Shown here piece by piece: positions 1-6,462 of a DNA stretch of 16,003 bases. The DNA is taken from NCBI GenBank assembly GCA_035463115.1, contig DATHTO010000080.1:1-16003 (forward strand), read 5' to 3'. The notes beneath the pieces were generated by a model. That model ran no database searches, had not been told where the DNA came from, and was given only the letters and a program-made list of their open reading frames with translations. Every line of letters begins with the position of its first letter. Position 1 is the stretch's first letter. This DNA comes from BPGL01 sp035463115. GTDB taxonomy: Bacteria; Actinomycetota; UBA4738; HRBIN12. Both the position numbers and the translations under genes were made by a program.

Positions 1-515
1 GGAGGCATGGGCTCGGCGAACAACGGTCCGCTCGGCGACAGACCGCCGCCGGTCCGGGCGTTGCCGTACCCGCACGATCGCACGATGTCCTTCGCCGTCT
101 GATCGAACGCACCGAAGGGATACGCGAACGTCCGCGCGTCCAACCCGTGTTGGAGGAGCGCCGTACGGTCGTCGCACACCTCACGCATCTTGGTGGCCGC
201 ATCGGCCGTCGTCTTCAGGTTGATCCCGTTCACGGTCTTGCCGCCGATGTCGTTGCCGGCGGCGGCGAGCGACCCGAGCTGGGCCCACGTCATGAAGTTC
301 TTCGACGATCCGATCGTGCCCGAGTTCACGAAGTACGAGGCCGTCACGCCGTTCGGTCGGAGCGCCTGCTCGTAGCCGAGCGTGAACTGCGACGCCGTGT
401 TGTCGTCGAAGGCGAGCGAGACGAGCGTCGTCGACGCCGCGTGTGCCGGCATCGCGACGACGACGATGGATGCGACGACGACCATCGAGATCGCCGAAGC
501 CGAGAATCGCTTCAT
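1..515 (-). CDS. Secreted CE4-like polysaccharide deacetylase homologue (3'-truncated)
   Basis: The ATG at 515 opens a frame that runs off the window start, giving 171 visible residues. Residues 1-27 form a signal peptide with a hydrophobic run (VVVASIVVVAMP) and an AHA|A-type cleavage site, so the protein is exported. The NodB-homology domain follows: motif 1 reads LAFDDNT (about residues 34-40), and a YPFG stretch at 132-135 matches the usual motif-3 area, with a conserved VCDDR segment before it. Family members remove N-acetyl groups from extracellular polysaccharide or peptidoglycan using a metal held by one Asp and two His. Here the motif-2 segment reads GGKTVNGINL, where the family normally has GGHT-x-x-H, so both metal-ligand histidines are absent (Lys93, Gly97). 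It may be catalytically dead or a glycan-binding relative. It is transcribed away from the sulfotransferase-like gene. The fold is clear; activity is doubtful. Confidence 0.8.
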   Translation of the reverse strand, partial: MKRFSASAISMVVVASIVVVAMPAHAASTTLVSLAFDDNTASQFTLGYEQALRPNGVTASYFVNSGTIGSSKNFMTWAQLGSLAAAGNDIGGKTVNGINLKTTADAATKMREVCDDRTALLQHGLDARTFAYPFGAFDQTAKDIVRSCGYGNARTGGGLSPSGPLFAEPMP

Positions 516-521
516 CCGCTG

Positions 522-529
522 CCCCCTCC
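522..529 (-). promoter_or_regulatory. Ribosome binding site of the CE4 homologue
   Basis: On the minus strand the sequence GGAGGGGG lies 6 bases before the ATG at 515. This supports that ATG as the start and makes the signal peptide the true N-terminus. Confidence 0.6.
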
Positions 530-588
530 GCCCCGACGCATCGCTCACCGCCGCTGACGCTAGGTGGAGCAGGTCGTGGACGTACCGC

Positions 589-618
589 CCCTCCGTCGTA
601 GTTCGCTACGACGCAGGG
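589..618. repeat. Strong hairpin with TTCG loop in the divergent intergenic region
   Basis: The arms CGTCGTAG (594-601) and CTACGACG (606-613) are perfectly complementary around a TTCG tetraloop. After one C/C mismatch the stem continues as CCCT (589-592) with AGGG (615-618). There is no T-run on either side, so it does not look like an intrinsic terminator. Its arms repeat the GTCGTAG/CTACGAC half-sites of the palindrome at 632-649 in opposite polarity, so it could be a second regulator-binding site, or a 5'-leader structure in the transcript of the leftward gene. Confidence 0.55.
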
Positions 619-631
619 TCGAGCCCGCCGC

Positions 632-649
632 CTACGACGTGTGTCGTAG
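632..649. promoter_or_regulatory. Palindromic operator candidate, CTACGAC-GTGT-GTCGTAG
   Basis: This is a perfect 7-base inverted repeat with a 4-base spacer, lying between the leftward CE4 gene (start 515) and the rightward sulfotransferase-like gene (start 691). The inner half-sites and the spacing (TACGAC-N4-GTCGTA) are identical to the palindrome at 9362-9377 in the other divergent intergenic region. That recurrence suggests the binding site of a dimeric regulator. The regulator itself is not in the window and I cannot assign its family. Confidence 0.55.
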
Positions 650-690
650 ATGGGGTTCGTGCGCGCGGGTGAGGGCGGACCGCCGACCCG

Positions 691-1605
691 GTGCGCATCG
701 TTGACCGGATGGCATCGATCCACGCCCTGCCCGATCCGACGGCGACGGCGCCGACCGGTCGACACCTGGTCCGCAGCTGGCTGTGGGCCTCACCTGCGGT
801 CTACCTTCCGATCGCGCGTCGCCGCTACCCCGGTCCGAGCCCCAAGGTGATCGGTCCTGAGACGCAGCTCGTGATCGAGGGCTACATGCGCTCTGCCAAC
901 ACCTACGCCGTTCACGCCTTCCAGTCGGCGCAACGGCGACCCGTCCTCCTCGCCCATCACCTGCACGCGCCCGCCCAACTGATCGCGGCCGTCCGCCGCG
1001 GTATCCCGGCGCTCGCCCTGATCCGCGAGCCGGAGGACGCGATCCTCTCCCAGGTGCAATGGGAGCCCGACGTCTCGATGGCCGCCGCGCTCTCCACCTA
1101 CGCCCGCTTCTATCGCGCGCTCGAGCCGTACGTCGACGGACTGATGGTGGCGACGTTCACCGACGTGACGGACGACCTCGGCAGGGTCATCGGCCAGCTG
1201 AACGCCCGCTTCGGGACGACGTTCGACCTGTACGAGGCGACGGAGGAGAACGAGCGTCTCTGCTTCGAGCTGATGCAGGAACGGGCGAGCGCGATCCCGG
1301 GATGGAGGACGCTCGTGCAACGGTTCGAGTCCGGCGAGATCTCGCGCGAGCAGCTCCTCGATCTGCGATCTCGCTTCCCGACCCGTGTCGATACGGACGG
1401 CGATGACGTCTGGAGCCCGTCGGCGGAACGACGGCGGACGAAGGAGGCGCTCCGCCGGTCGTGGAACGAAGCCTCGCTCGCGGCGGCTCGCGCGGAAGCG
1501 ACGTCCGTCTATCACGCCTTCCTCACGGCGGCCACCCGTACCCGGGCGCCTCGAGACCCGAGGGATCGCCTCGACCGACCGGCTCCACCGTCCGATCGAC
1601 GCTGA
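691..1605 (+). CDS. Sulfotransferase-like P-loop protein
   Basis: 304 residues from the GTG at 691. Sulfotransferases move a sulfuryl group from PAPS to a hydroxyl or amine. The evidence is a P-loop-like segment at residues 63-72 (EGYMRSANTY), in the place of the family's 5'-phosphosulfate loop (R-S-G-T-T type), and IREPEDAILS at 111-120, resembling the 3'-phosphate-binding segment (hR-x-P-x-D-xxxS). The C-terminal 30 residues are rich in Arg/Pro and look disordered. There is no signal peptide or membrane segment, so it should act in the cytoplasm on sugar precursors or lipid-linked units. A GAGGGCGG run at 671-678 lies 12 bases before the GTG; the in-frame ATG at 709 is an alternative start without a clear ribosome site. 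It converges on the gene at 1612 with a 6-base gap. The family call rests on two motifs, so it is moderately sure; function in glycan sulfation is inferred from context. Confidence 0.6.
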   Translation: MRIVDRMASIHALPDPTATAPTGRHLVRSWLWASPAVYLPIARRRYPGPSPKVIGPETQLVIEGYMRSANTYAVHAFQSAQRRPVLLAHHLHAPAQLIAAVRRGIPALALIREPEDAILSQVQWEPDVSMAAALSTYARFYRALEPYVDGLMVATFTDVTDDLGRVIGQLNARFGTTFDLYEATEENERLCFELMQERASAIPGWRTLVQRFESGEISREQLLDLRSRFPTRVDTDGDDVWSPSAERRRTKEALRRSWNEASLAAARAEATSVYHAFLTAATRTRAPRDPRDRLDRPAPPSDRR

Positions 1606-1611
1606 CCGACC

Positions 1612-2604
1612 TCAGACGGGGCAGCCGTCGACGGGATCGCAGGGCGGGGTCGTCCGAGCGAACGACGACCGCAGCCACGTGCGACGCTCGATGACCCGCC
1701 GGACCCGGGCGACGTAGGTCTTCGCATCCGGCGTCCACCACGCGCCCGCGAACCAGGCGCCGACGCACCCGCGGACGTCACCCCGCCGGTACGGGCGGTC
1801 GCTGGTGTTGGCGAGCCACGGTTCCCACCCCTCGATGCAGCCACGCAGGGACGCAGCCAGGTAGTCGACGGCGAACGCGGTGGAGTCGCGGTTGAACGGG
1901 AACGTCCCGTTCTGGTTGGCGGGGTACCGACCCCAGTCGGGATCCTGCCAGGACATGACGCCTGCGATCGAGAAGGTCTTCGGGCAGATCCCGGCGCCGT
2001 GGTCGGCTTCGTAGTCATGTCCTCCGGCCTCCGCCAGCCCCCGGCAGTAGCGACGGGTCGCGGGCGTCGGCCGGTCGACGAGGTCGCCGCATCCCCAGTT
2101 CGGGACGCACCGTCCGGAGGCGTACGTGGGGTCCTGGTACCAGGTCGATTCCCGGACGGCGATCGCGCGCAGGAGGTTGTCGGCGATCCCCCACTTGCAA
2201 GCCGCCCACTGGATGATCTCGTCGGTCGTGCCGGTGAACGCGCCGTCGACCCGGGGCAACAACCACGTGTCCCACCTCGTCGCGTAGCCTCCGCTCCCCG
2301 ATCGCGAGCGGGACGCCAGCGCAGCGCTCACGGCAGCCGGGTCAGGCATCCGCGCGTTTGCCTCGGCGTTCGCGGGCCGGGGTTCCCACGTCGAGCGCCG
2401 GACGCGTCCCTCGCACGCCGTCCCCGTCGGCAGGTCGCGCCACGCGCCCGACGTCCTCGTCTTGAAGTAGCCCTCCGCCGGTGGTGGCGACGACGACTCC
2501 ACCTCGGAGACGGCTCGTCGCGGCGGGGCGTCGTCCTGCAGGCACGGGCTCGACAACGCGACGCCGAGGACGAGCGCCATGGCGACCGTTCCGCCGGGTC
2601 TCAC
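1612..2604 (-). CDS. Secreted lytic-transglycosylase-like (SLT) protein, cysteine-rich
   Basis: 330 residues from the GTG at 2604, whose GTGA overlaps the TGA of the upstream glycosyltransferase; this 4-base overlap decided the start. An ATG at 2580 would remove eight residues and give a more compact signal peptide. The N-terminus (VAMALVLGVALSS) is hydrophobic and suggests export; the following Cys lacks a proper lipobox. The region around residues 127-157 (IIQWAACKWGIADNLLRAIAVREST) resembles the start of the SLT lysozyme-like fold, where the Glu of the RES motif (Glu152) would be the catalytic acid that cleaves MurNAc-GlcNAc bonds. Eleven cysteines are spread over the protein, including a C-x5-C pair just after the active-site region, so disulfides are likely after export. 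As the last gene of a polysaccharide operon it could open peptidoglycan for chain export or wall attachment. The SLT call is fairly sure; the export role is inference. Confidence 0.7.
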   Translation of the reverse strand: MRPGGTVAMALVLGVALSSPCLQDDAPPRRAVSEVESSSPPPAEGYFKTRTSGAWRDLPTGTACEGRVRRSTWEPRPANAEANARMPDPAAVSAALASRSRSGSGGYATRWDTWLLPRVDGAFTGTTDEIIQWAACKWGIADNLLRAIAVRESTWYQDPTYASGRCVPNWGCGDLVDRPTPATRRYCRGLAEAGGHDYEADHGAGICPKTFSIAGVMSWQDPDWGRYPANQNGTFPFNRDSTAFAVDYLAASLRGCIEGWEPWLANTSDRPYRRGDVRGCVGAWFAGAWWTPDAKTYVARVRRVIERRTWLRSSFARTTPPCDPVDGCPV

Positions 2605-3806
2605 GATCCGGTGACCGCCTCGGTCGGCGACGCGTCGGCGCTCAACGCGGCGATGGTTGCCACGTAGACGTCGGCCTGGCGATCCCACGCGAGTTCACGT
2701 TCGACGCGGATCCTGCCGAGATCCCCACGCGCTCGTCGCTCGTCGTCGTCGCGGAGGAGGTGCTCGATCGCCGACGCGAGCCCTTCGACGTCGCCGGGCG
2801 CAGCGTAGACGGCCGCGCCGCCACCGGTCCGTCGGGTCTCGGGGAGGTCGAAGGCGACGAACGGAACGCCGAACGCCATGTACTCGACGGCCTTCACCGG
2901 CGACACCTCGTGCTGCAGCGTCGCGTCGAGACCGAGATCCGCGGTCGCCAGGTACCGGAACAGCGTCTCCTCGTCGACCCAGCCGGGGAACCGGACCCAC
3001 GCCTCGACCCCGAGCGACCGCGCGCGATCGCGGACGTCGCGCAAGGTCTCCCCGTCACCCACGAGCGCGAACAGGCAGTCGGTCCGCCCCCGGGTGTGGA
3101 TCAGAGAGGCGATCGCGTCGAGCATCAGGTCGAGCCGGTCCTGCCGTCCCATCACGCCCGTCCAACAGGCGAGCATCCGTTTGCCCTCGCGGAGCGCGAC
3201 GTCCGGGCGCGCCCGTTCGACGTTCGCGAGCACGGGGCCGTTCCGTACGATCGCGACACGTCCGCGCTCGACCCCGGACACGTGGAGCGCGCGCTCCTCG
3301 AGCGTCGGGTTCACCACCAGGACGCGGTCCGCCGAGCGCTGACTCACGCCCTCGAGCCTCCGCAGCACCGCCGGAACGCGCGACGCCTCCTTCCCGTACC
3401 GAGCTGCGTACAGCTCCGACAGCAGATCGCGTTGGTCGACGACGATGCGAGCTCCCGCGGCGCGGAAGACCCAGCCGAGGATGAAGAACACGTCCGGCGG
3501 CACGCAGAGCTGGACGACGTCGAACCGGGCGACCCGCCGCGCGCGCATCCCGAGGATCGCGGAGGCGAGCAGCGCGTAAGCGTATTCGACGAGATACGCG
3601 ATCGCGCCCGTCCCGGAGGGCGGAGGGGCGTATTCGTGGACCCGCAGTCCCTCTCGACCGCGGAACTCGGCGTTCGCCTCGGCACGCGGGGACACGACGG
3701 ACACACGGAACCCAGCATCGAGGAGGGAGGTCACCTGCTTGCGGACGCGCGTGTCGTCGCCGAAGCCGATGTTCTCGACGACGATCAGGACGTGCGGGCC
3801 AGCCAC
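2601..3806 (-). CDS. GT4-family glycosyltransferase
   Basis: 401 residues from the GTG at 3806. The N-terminal Rossmann-like half opens with PHVLIVVENIGFGDDTRVRKQ, with the Gly/Arg-containing acceptor-side loop typical of GT-B enzymes. VVDQRDLLSE (122-131) matches the family's DxRD-type segment. The C-terminal half carries VGDG (249-252), FPGWV (273-277) and an E-x7-E motif (Glu300...Glu308 in HEVSPVKAVEYMAFGVP), which binds the nucleotide-sugar donor in GT4 retaining transferases. Length is normal for the family. It has no signal peptide and should act at the inner face of the membrane on lipid-linked sugars. It overlaps the deacetylase upstream by 22 bases and the SLT gene downstream by 4, so it is translationally coupled to both. 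It is the only glycosyltransferase recognised in this window besides the initiating sugar transferase. Donor and acceptor cannot be told from sequence. Confidence 0.9.
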   Translation of the reverse strand: MAGPHVLIVVENIGFGDDTRVRKQVTSLLDAGFRVSVVSPRAEANAEFRGREGLRVHEYAPPPSGTGAIAYLVEYAYALLASAILGMRARRVARFDVVQLCVPPDVFFILGWVFRAAGARIVVDQRDLLSELYAARYGKEASRVPAVLRRLEGVSQRSADRVLVVNPTLEERALHVSGVERGRVAIVRNGPVLANVERARPDVALREGKRMLACWTGVMGRQDRLDLMLDAIASLIHTRGRTDCLFALVGDGETLRDVRDRARSLGVEAWVRFPGWVDEETLFRYLATADLGLDATLQHEVSPVKAVEYMAFGVPFVAFDLPETRRTGGGAAVYAAPGDVEGLASAIEHLLRDDDERRARGDLGRIRVERELAWDRQADVYVATIAALSADASPTEAVTGS

Positions 3807-5248
3807 GGCGACTCCTCCGTCAGGACGCCGTCGCCCCCGACCGGCGCCACGGATCCGTCCTCTGCCGCGGGACCGACGATCCGCCATCCGTCACCGTCCC
3901 GCTCGATCGTCGAGGCCATGCGTCGGCGCCACCAGGCGCTGACCTCGCGCGGGAGCGCGTGCCACACGGTCGGATCGTCGAGGTAGCGCTCCAGGTACGA
4001 CCGGTAGCTCGGAACGAGAGGTCCGCGTGCGGTGTAGTCCGGGTGCGTGAGCACGAGGGCCATCCCGCCGCGGCGACGGATGTGTTCGGTCTTCTGGACC
4101 CACACACGTTCGTCGCGCTCGCCGAGGATGTCGAAGAGCGTGTGGTCCATCGTCAAGGTGATCGGCAGCTCCACGAGATCGCCGTTCATGAACGGGAACA
4201 GGCTGCAGCAGCCGCCCGCGCGCGGCTCGAACGGATCGGTGTCCGGAGACGAGGAGTCGTAGTCGAACCCGAGCAGCGGCATCCATCCCCAGACGCGATG
4301 CGTCGCCGGCGAGCGGAACCCGACGGCGCCCCAGCGATCGGCGGCGGCACGGATCGCGGGCAGCCGCTGGCGCAGGATCGGGAGCGACGCCAGATCCCGA
4401 CCGTCGTGCCGGAGCCCGTGGACGCCGATCTCGCATCCTTCGCCCACCAGTCGATCGACCGTTCCGACGTCGACGTCGTACCGCGATCCGATCTCGTGTC
4501 GCTCGGGCACGAAGTTCCACGACGACCTCGCGCCGACCGATCGCTCCACGTCGCGGAGGACGTCGAGGCGCCGGAACCCCTCGAGCTGCTCGACATCGTG
4601 CGTCAGCACCAGGGCCCAGGACGCGCCACCGGGCCACGGCGCGATGGTGGGCAGCGGCGATCCCACGGCGCCGGCCAGGCGGCCGAGCAACCAGTCGTAG
4701 AGCTGGTGGAGCCCGTCCTCGATCGGCCATCGTGGGAAGGCGCGACGGGCTTGGACCCGTGCGAGCCGCCTCCTGGCAGCGAGCTGCGCCGAGCGCGGGA
4801 TGTGCGGCTTGGCGGCGTAGTACGCGGCGAGCGCCGCACGCCGGAGGAGGGCGCGTGATCGAACGTCGTCGGCGCCGGTGTACGCCTCGCTCAGCACGTT
4901 GCCGATCGCGTCGCCCGGATCGAAGGGCAGATCGATCGACCCGTCGTCGTTCCGACGGACGGCCGCACGCACGCTCCCGTCGGGGGCCGACACGGTGGCG
5001 ATCACCGTCGATGAGGGGTCGCGCGGACCCGCATCCCTGAGGCGCACGAAGATCGGGATCCCTTCGAGACGGTACGCCGCAGGGGCAGGAGCCGCGGAAC
5101 CGTCGGTGCGTCGCCACGACATCACGGGGCGGCCGGACGCCGTGCGGATCCGGACGACCTCGTCGTCGCCACCGACGACGTCGTACGGGATCCGGAACGT
5201 ATCGAGCAGGAGCGACGGGGTCGTGCACGTCAACGGCAGCACGATCAC
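3785..5248 (-). CDS. CE4 polysaccharide deacetylase with ~200-residue N-terminal region
   Basis: 487 residues from the GTG at 5248, whose GTGA overlaps the TGA of the ATP-grasp gene. The C-terminal half is a NodB-type domain: LVLTHDVE at 213-220 (the THD variant of motif 1), VHGLRHDG at 276-283 with the H-x3-H metal pair (His277, His281), FRSPATHR at 311-318 and LVLTHPDY at 398-405. All expected ligands are present, so it should be an active metal-dependent deacetylase, unlike the homologue at 1-515. Residues 1-205 form a separate region of unknown fold with alternating hydrophobic strands and then Arg/Ala-rich helices. No signal peptide is seen, so it probably acts in the cytoplasm on a nucleotide- or lipid-linked amino sugar. 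Removing an acetyl group would free an amine, a possible acceptor for the adjacent ATP-grasp ligase. The CE4 call is firm; the coupling is inference. Confidence 0.85.
   Translation of the reverse strand: MIVLPLTCTTPSLLLDTFRIPYDVVGGDDEVVRIRTASGRPVMSWRRTDGSAAPAPAAYRLEGIPIFVRLRDAGPRDPSSTVIATVSAPDGSVRAAVRRNDDGSIDLPFDPGDAIGNVLSEAYTGADDVRSRALLRRAALAAYYAAKPHIPRSAQLAARRRLARVQARRAFPRWPIEDGLHQLYDWLLGRLAGAVGSPLPTIAPWPGGASWALVLTHDVEQLEGFRRLDVLRDVERSVGARSSWNFVPERHEIGSRYDVDVGTVDRLVGEGCEIGVHGLRHDGRDLASLPILRQRLPAIRAAADRWGAVGFRSPATHRVWGWMPLLGFDYDSSSPDTDPFEPRAGGCCSLFPFMNGDLVELPITLTMDHTLFDILGERDERVWVQKTEHIRRRGGMALVLTHPDYTARGPLVPSYRSYLERYLDDPTVWHALPREVSAWWRRRMASTIERDGDGWRIVGPAAEDGSVAPVGGDGVLTEESPWLARTS
3812..3818 (-). 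promoter_or_regulatory. Ribosome binding site of the GT4 gene
   Basis: GGAGGAG on the minus strand lies 5 bases before the GTG at 3806, inside the end of the upstream deacetylase gene. It selects this GTG over the longer open frame that continues upstream to 3887. Confidence 0.7.
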
Positions 5249-6462
5249 GCGCCTCGCTTCGCGAGCAGGTACGGCACGAGCGCGAGCTCGGCGAGCCCGG
5301 GGAGCGGATCGCTGATGGAGAACACGGCGTCGGAGCGCACACGCCGCAGCGAGCGGAGGTATCCGCCGACCGAGAGCCGGCCGGCCCGGATCTCTCCGAA
5401 CGCCGTCGGCACATCGGTCAGGAGCCGGACCCATGCCACGCCCGCCCGCGCCCGCACCGGGTGCACGGCTCGCCCGGTCTCGAGCCGATACAGCAGGTAC
5501 GGGAAGTCCACACCCGCCGTCGCGCCGAGCGTGTGGTACCCCCAGGTGCGCGCGTTGACGTCGAGGAGCTTGTACCGCCCGTCGCGCGGGTCGCGCTTGA
5601 ACTCGACCTCGACGAGCCCGTGACATCTCATCGCCTCGACGAAGCGTCGCGCCGACGACGCGACCTCAGGGAGATCCACGGTCTCGGCGAAGGTGCTCGC
5701 GCGACCGAACTCCGGCGGGTGCTGGCGCAGTCGTCGGACGGTCATCTCGGCGAGCGTCGTTCCCCGGGCGCAGAGCGCGCAGAACGCGACCTGCTGCTCG
5801 CCGGAGCCCGGGATCAGCTCCTGCACGAGGACCTCATCGGCGCCGACGATCGCCGCCGCACGCTCGAAGGCGTCGTGGAGCTCACGCAGGTCGTCGGCGC
5901 GCCAGGCCTTCTCCCTCGTCTCGTAGATGAAGCGTTCCTTGATCGCCGGCTTGATCACCCATGGCCCGGGTTGCGCCTCGTGGTCGAACGCCTCGATCGA
6001 ACCTGGGACCGCGGTCGTGGGGATCGGGATGTCGAGCCGCCCGGCGAGGCCGTACGTGTTCCGCTTGTCGTCGGCGAACCCGATCGCGTCCCATCCCGGC
6101 GTCGGCACGCGGAACGTCCGCGCGAGTTCGTCACGGCACCGCGCGATCGCCGCGACCGTCTCGTCGCGGGTGGGATACAGGACCCATCCGGCGACGTCGT
6201 GCGTCCGCGCGAGCCTCAGCAGCGCGTCGACCGTCGCCTCGTCGGTGCGGAGATCCCGCGTCCGGATCGACGCCTGGACGTACCTCGACGTCGCGGCGAT
6301 CGAGACCTCGTCGTCGAGCACGACGACCGGGATCCCATGCCGCCCGAGGCTCCGGGCGATCCCGAGACCCTGGTAGTCGCCTCCGATCACGACGGCGCCG
6401 ACGGTCCCCCCGGTCGGCCGGGCTCCCTGGGGTCGGCGTCGCGTCTCAGTGCGCGCCGACAC
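5245..6462 (-). CDS. ATP-grasp carboxylate-amine ligase-like protein
   Basis: 405 residues from the GTG at 6462. ATP-grasp enzymes use ATP to make an acyl-phosphate and join a carboxylate to an amine or thiol. The pre-grasp Rossmann-like domain opens with AVVIGGDYQGLGIARSLG (23-40). The ATP-grasp fold shows WVIKP (Lys171), VQELIPGSGEQ (213-223) and EVEFKRD (285-291), and the Mg-binding end segment LLDVNARTWG (299-308). It looks like the predicted carboligases often found in actinobacterial surface-glycan clusters; substrates are unknown. Start choice is uncertain: the GTG at 6462 overlaps the upstream flavoprotein by 17 bases and gives a 20-residue tail before the first strand, while a GTG at 6390 would cut into that strand. 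An upstream open extension to 7308 is a shadow of the flavoprotein gene. It overlaps the deacetylase by 4 bases, so the two are probably co-translated and may act in sequence. Confidence 0.82.
   Translation of the reverse strand: MSARTETRRRPQGARPTGGTVGAVVIGGDYQGLGIARSLGRHGIPVVVLDDEVSIAATSRYVQASIRTRDLRTDEATVDALLRLARTHDVAGWVLYPTRDETVAAIARCRDELARTFRVPTPGWDAIGFADDKRNTYGLAGRLDIPIPTTAVPGSIEAFDHEAQPGPWVIKPAIKERFIYETREKAWRADDLRELHDAFERAAAIVGADEVLVQELIPGSGEQQVAFCALCARGTTLAEMTVRRLRQHPPEFGRASTFAETVDLPEVASSARRFVEAMRCHGLVEVEFKRDPRDGRYKLLDVNARTWGYHTLGATAGVDFPYLLYRLETGRAVHPVRARAGVAWVRLLTDVPTAFGEIRAGRLSVGGYLRSLRRVRSDAVFSISDPLPGLAELALVPYLLAKRGA

Noticed and set aside
589..618. Intrinsic terminator for one of the divergent genes
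   Set aside because: The stem is strong but there is no T-run after it on either strand, and it lies upstream of both genes rather than downstream of either.
2530..2604. Lipoprotein signal on the SLT protein
   Set aside because: The residues before the first Cys are S-S-P, which do not fit a lipobox; a plain signal peptide or anchor is more likely.
2481..3986. Long plus-strand open frame opposite the glycosyltransferase gene
   Set aside because: It is an Arg/Asp/Pro-rich antisense shadow typical of high-GC DNA, has no recognisable domain, and the minus-strand gene has clear GT4 motifs and a ribosome site. Similar shadows opposite the flavoprotein and Wzz genes (6449-8170, 7479-8831) and the flippase (14384-15709) were dropped for the same reason.
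5249..5626. N-terminal extension of the CE4 deacetylase upstream of 5248
   Set aside because: It is Arg/Ala-rich and lies over the ATP-grasp gene's C-terminal coding part; the GTGA overlap at 5248 gives a cleaner start.
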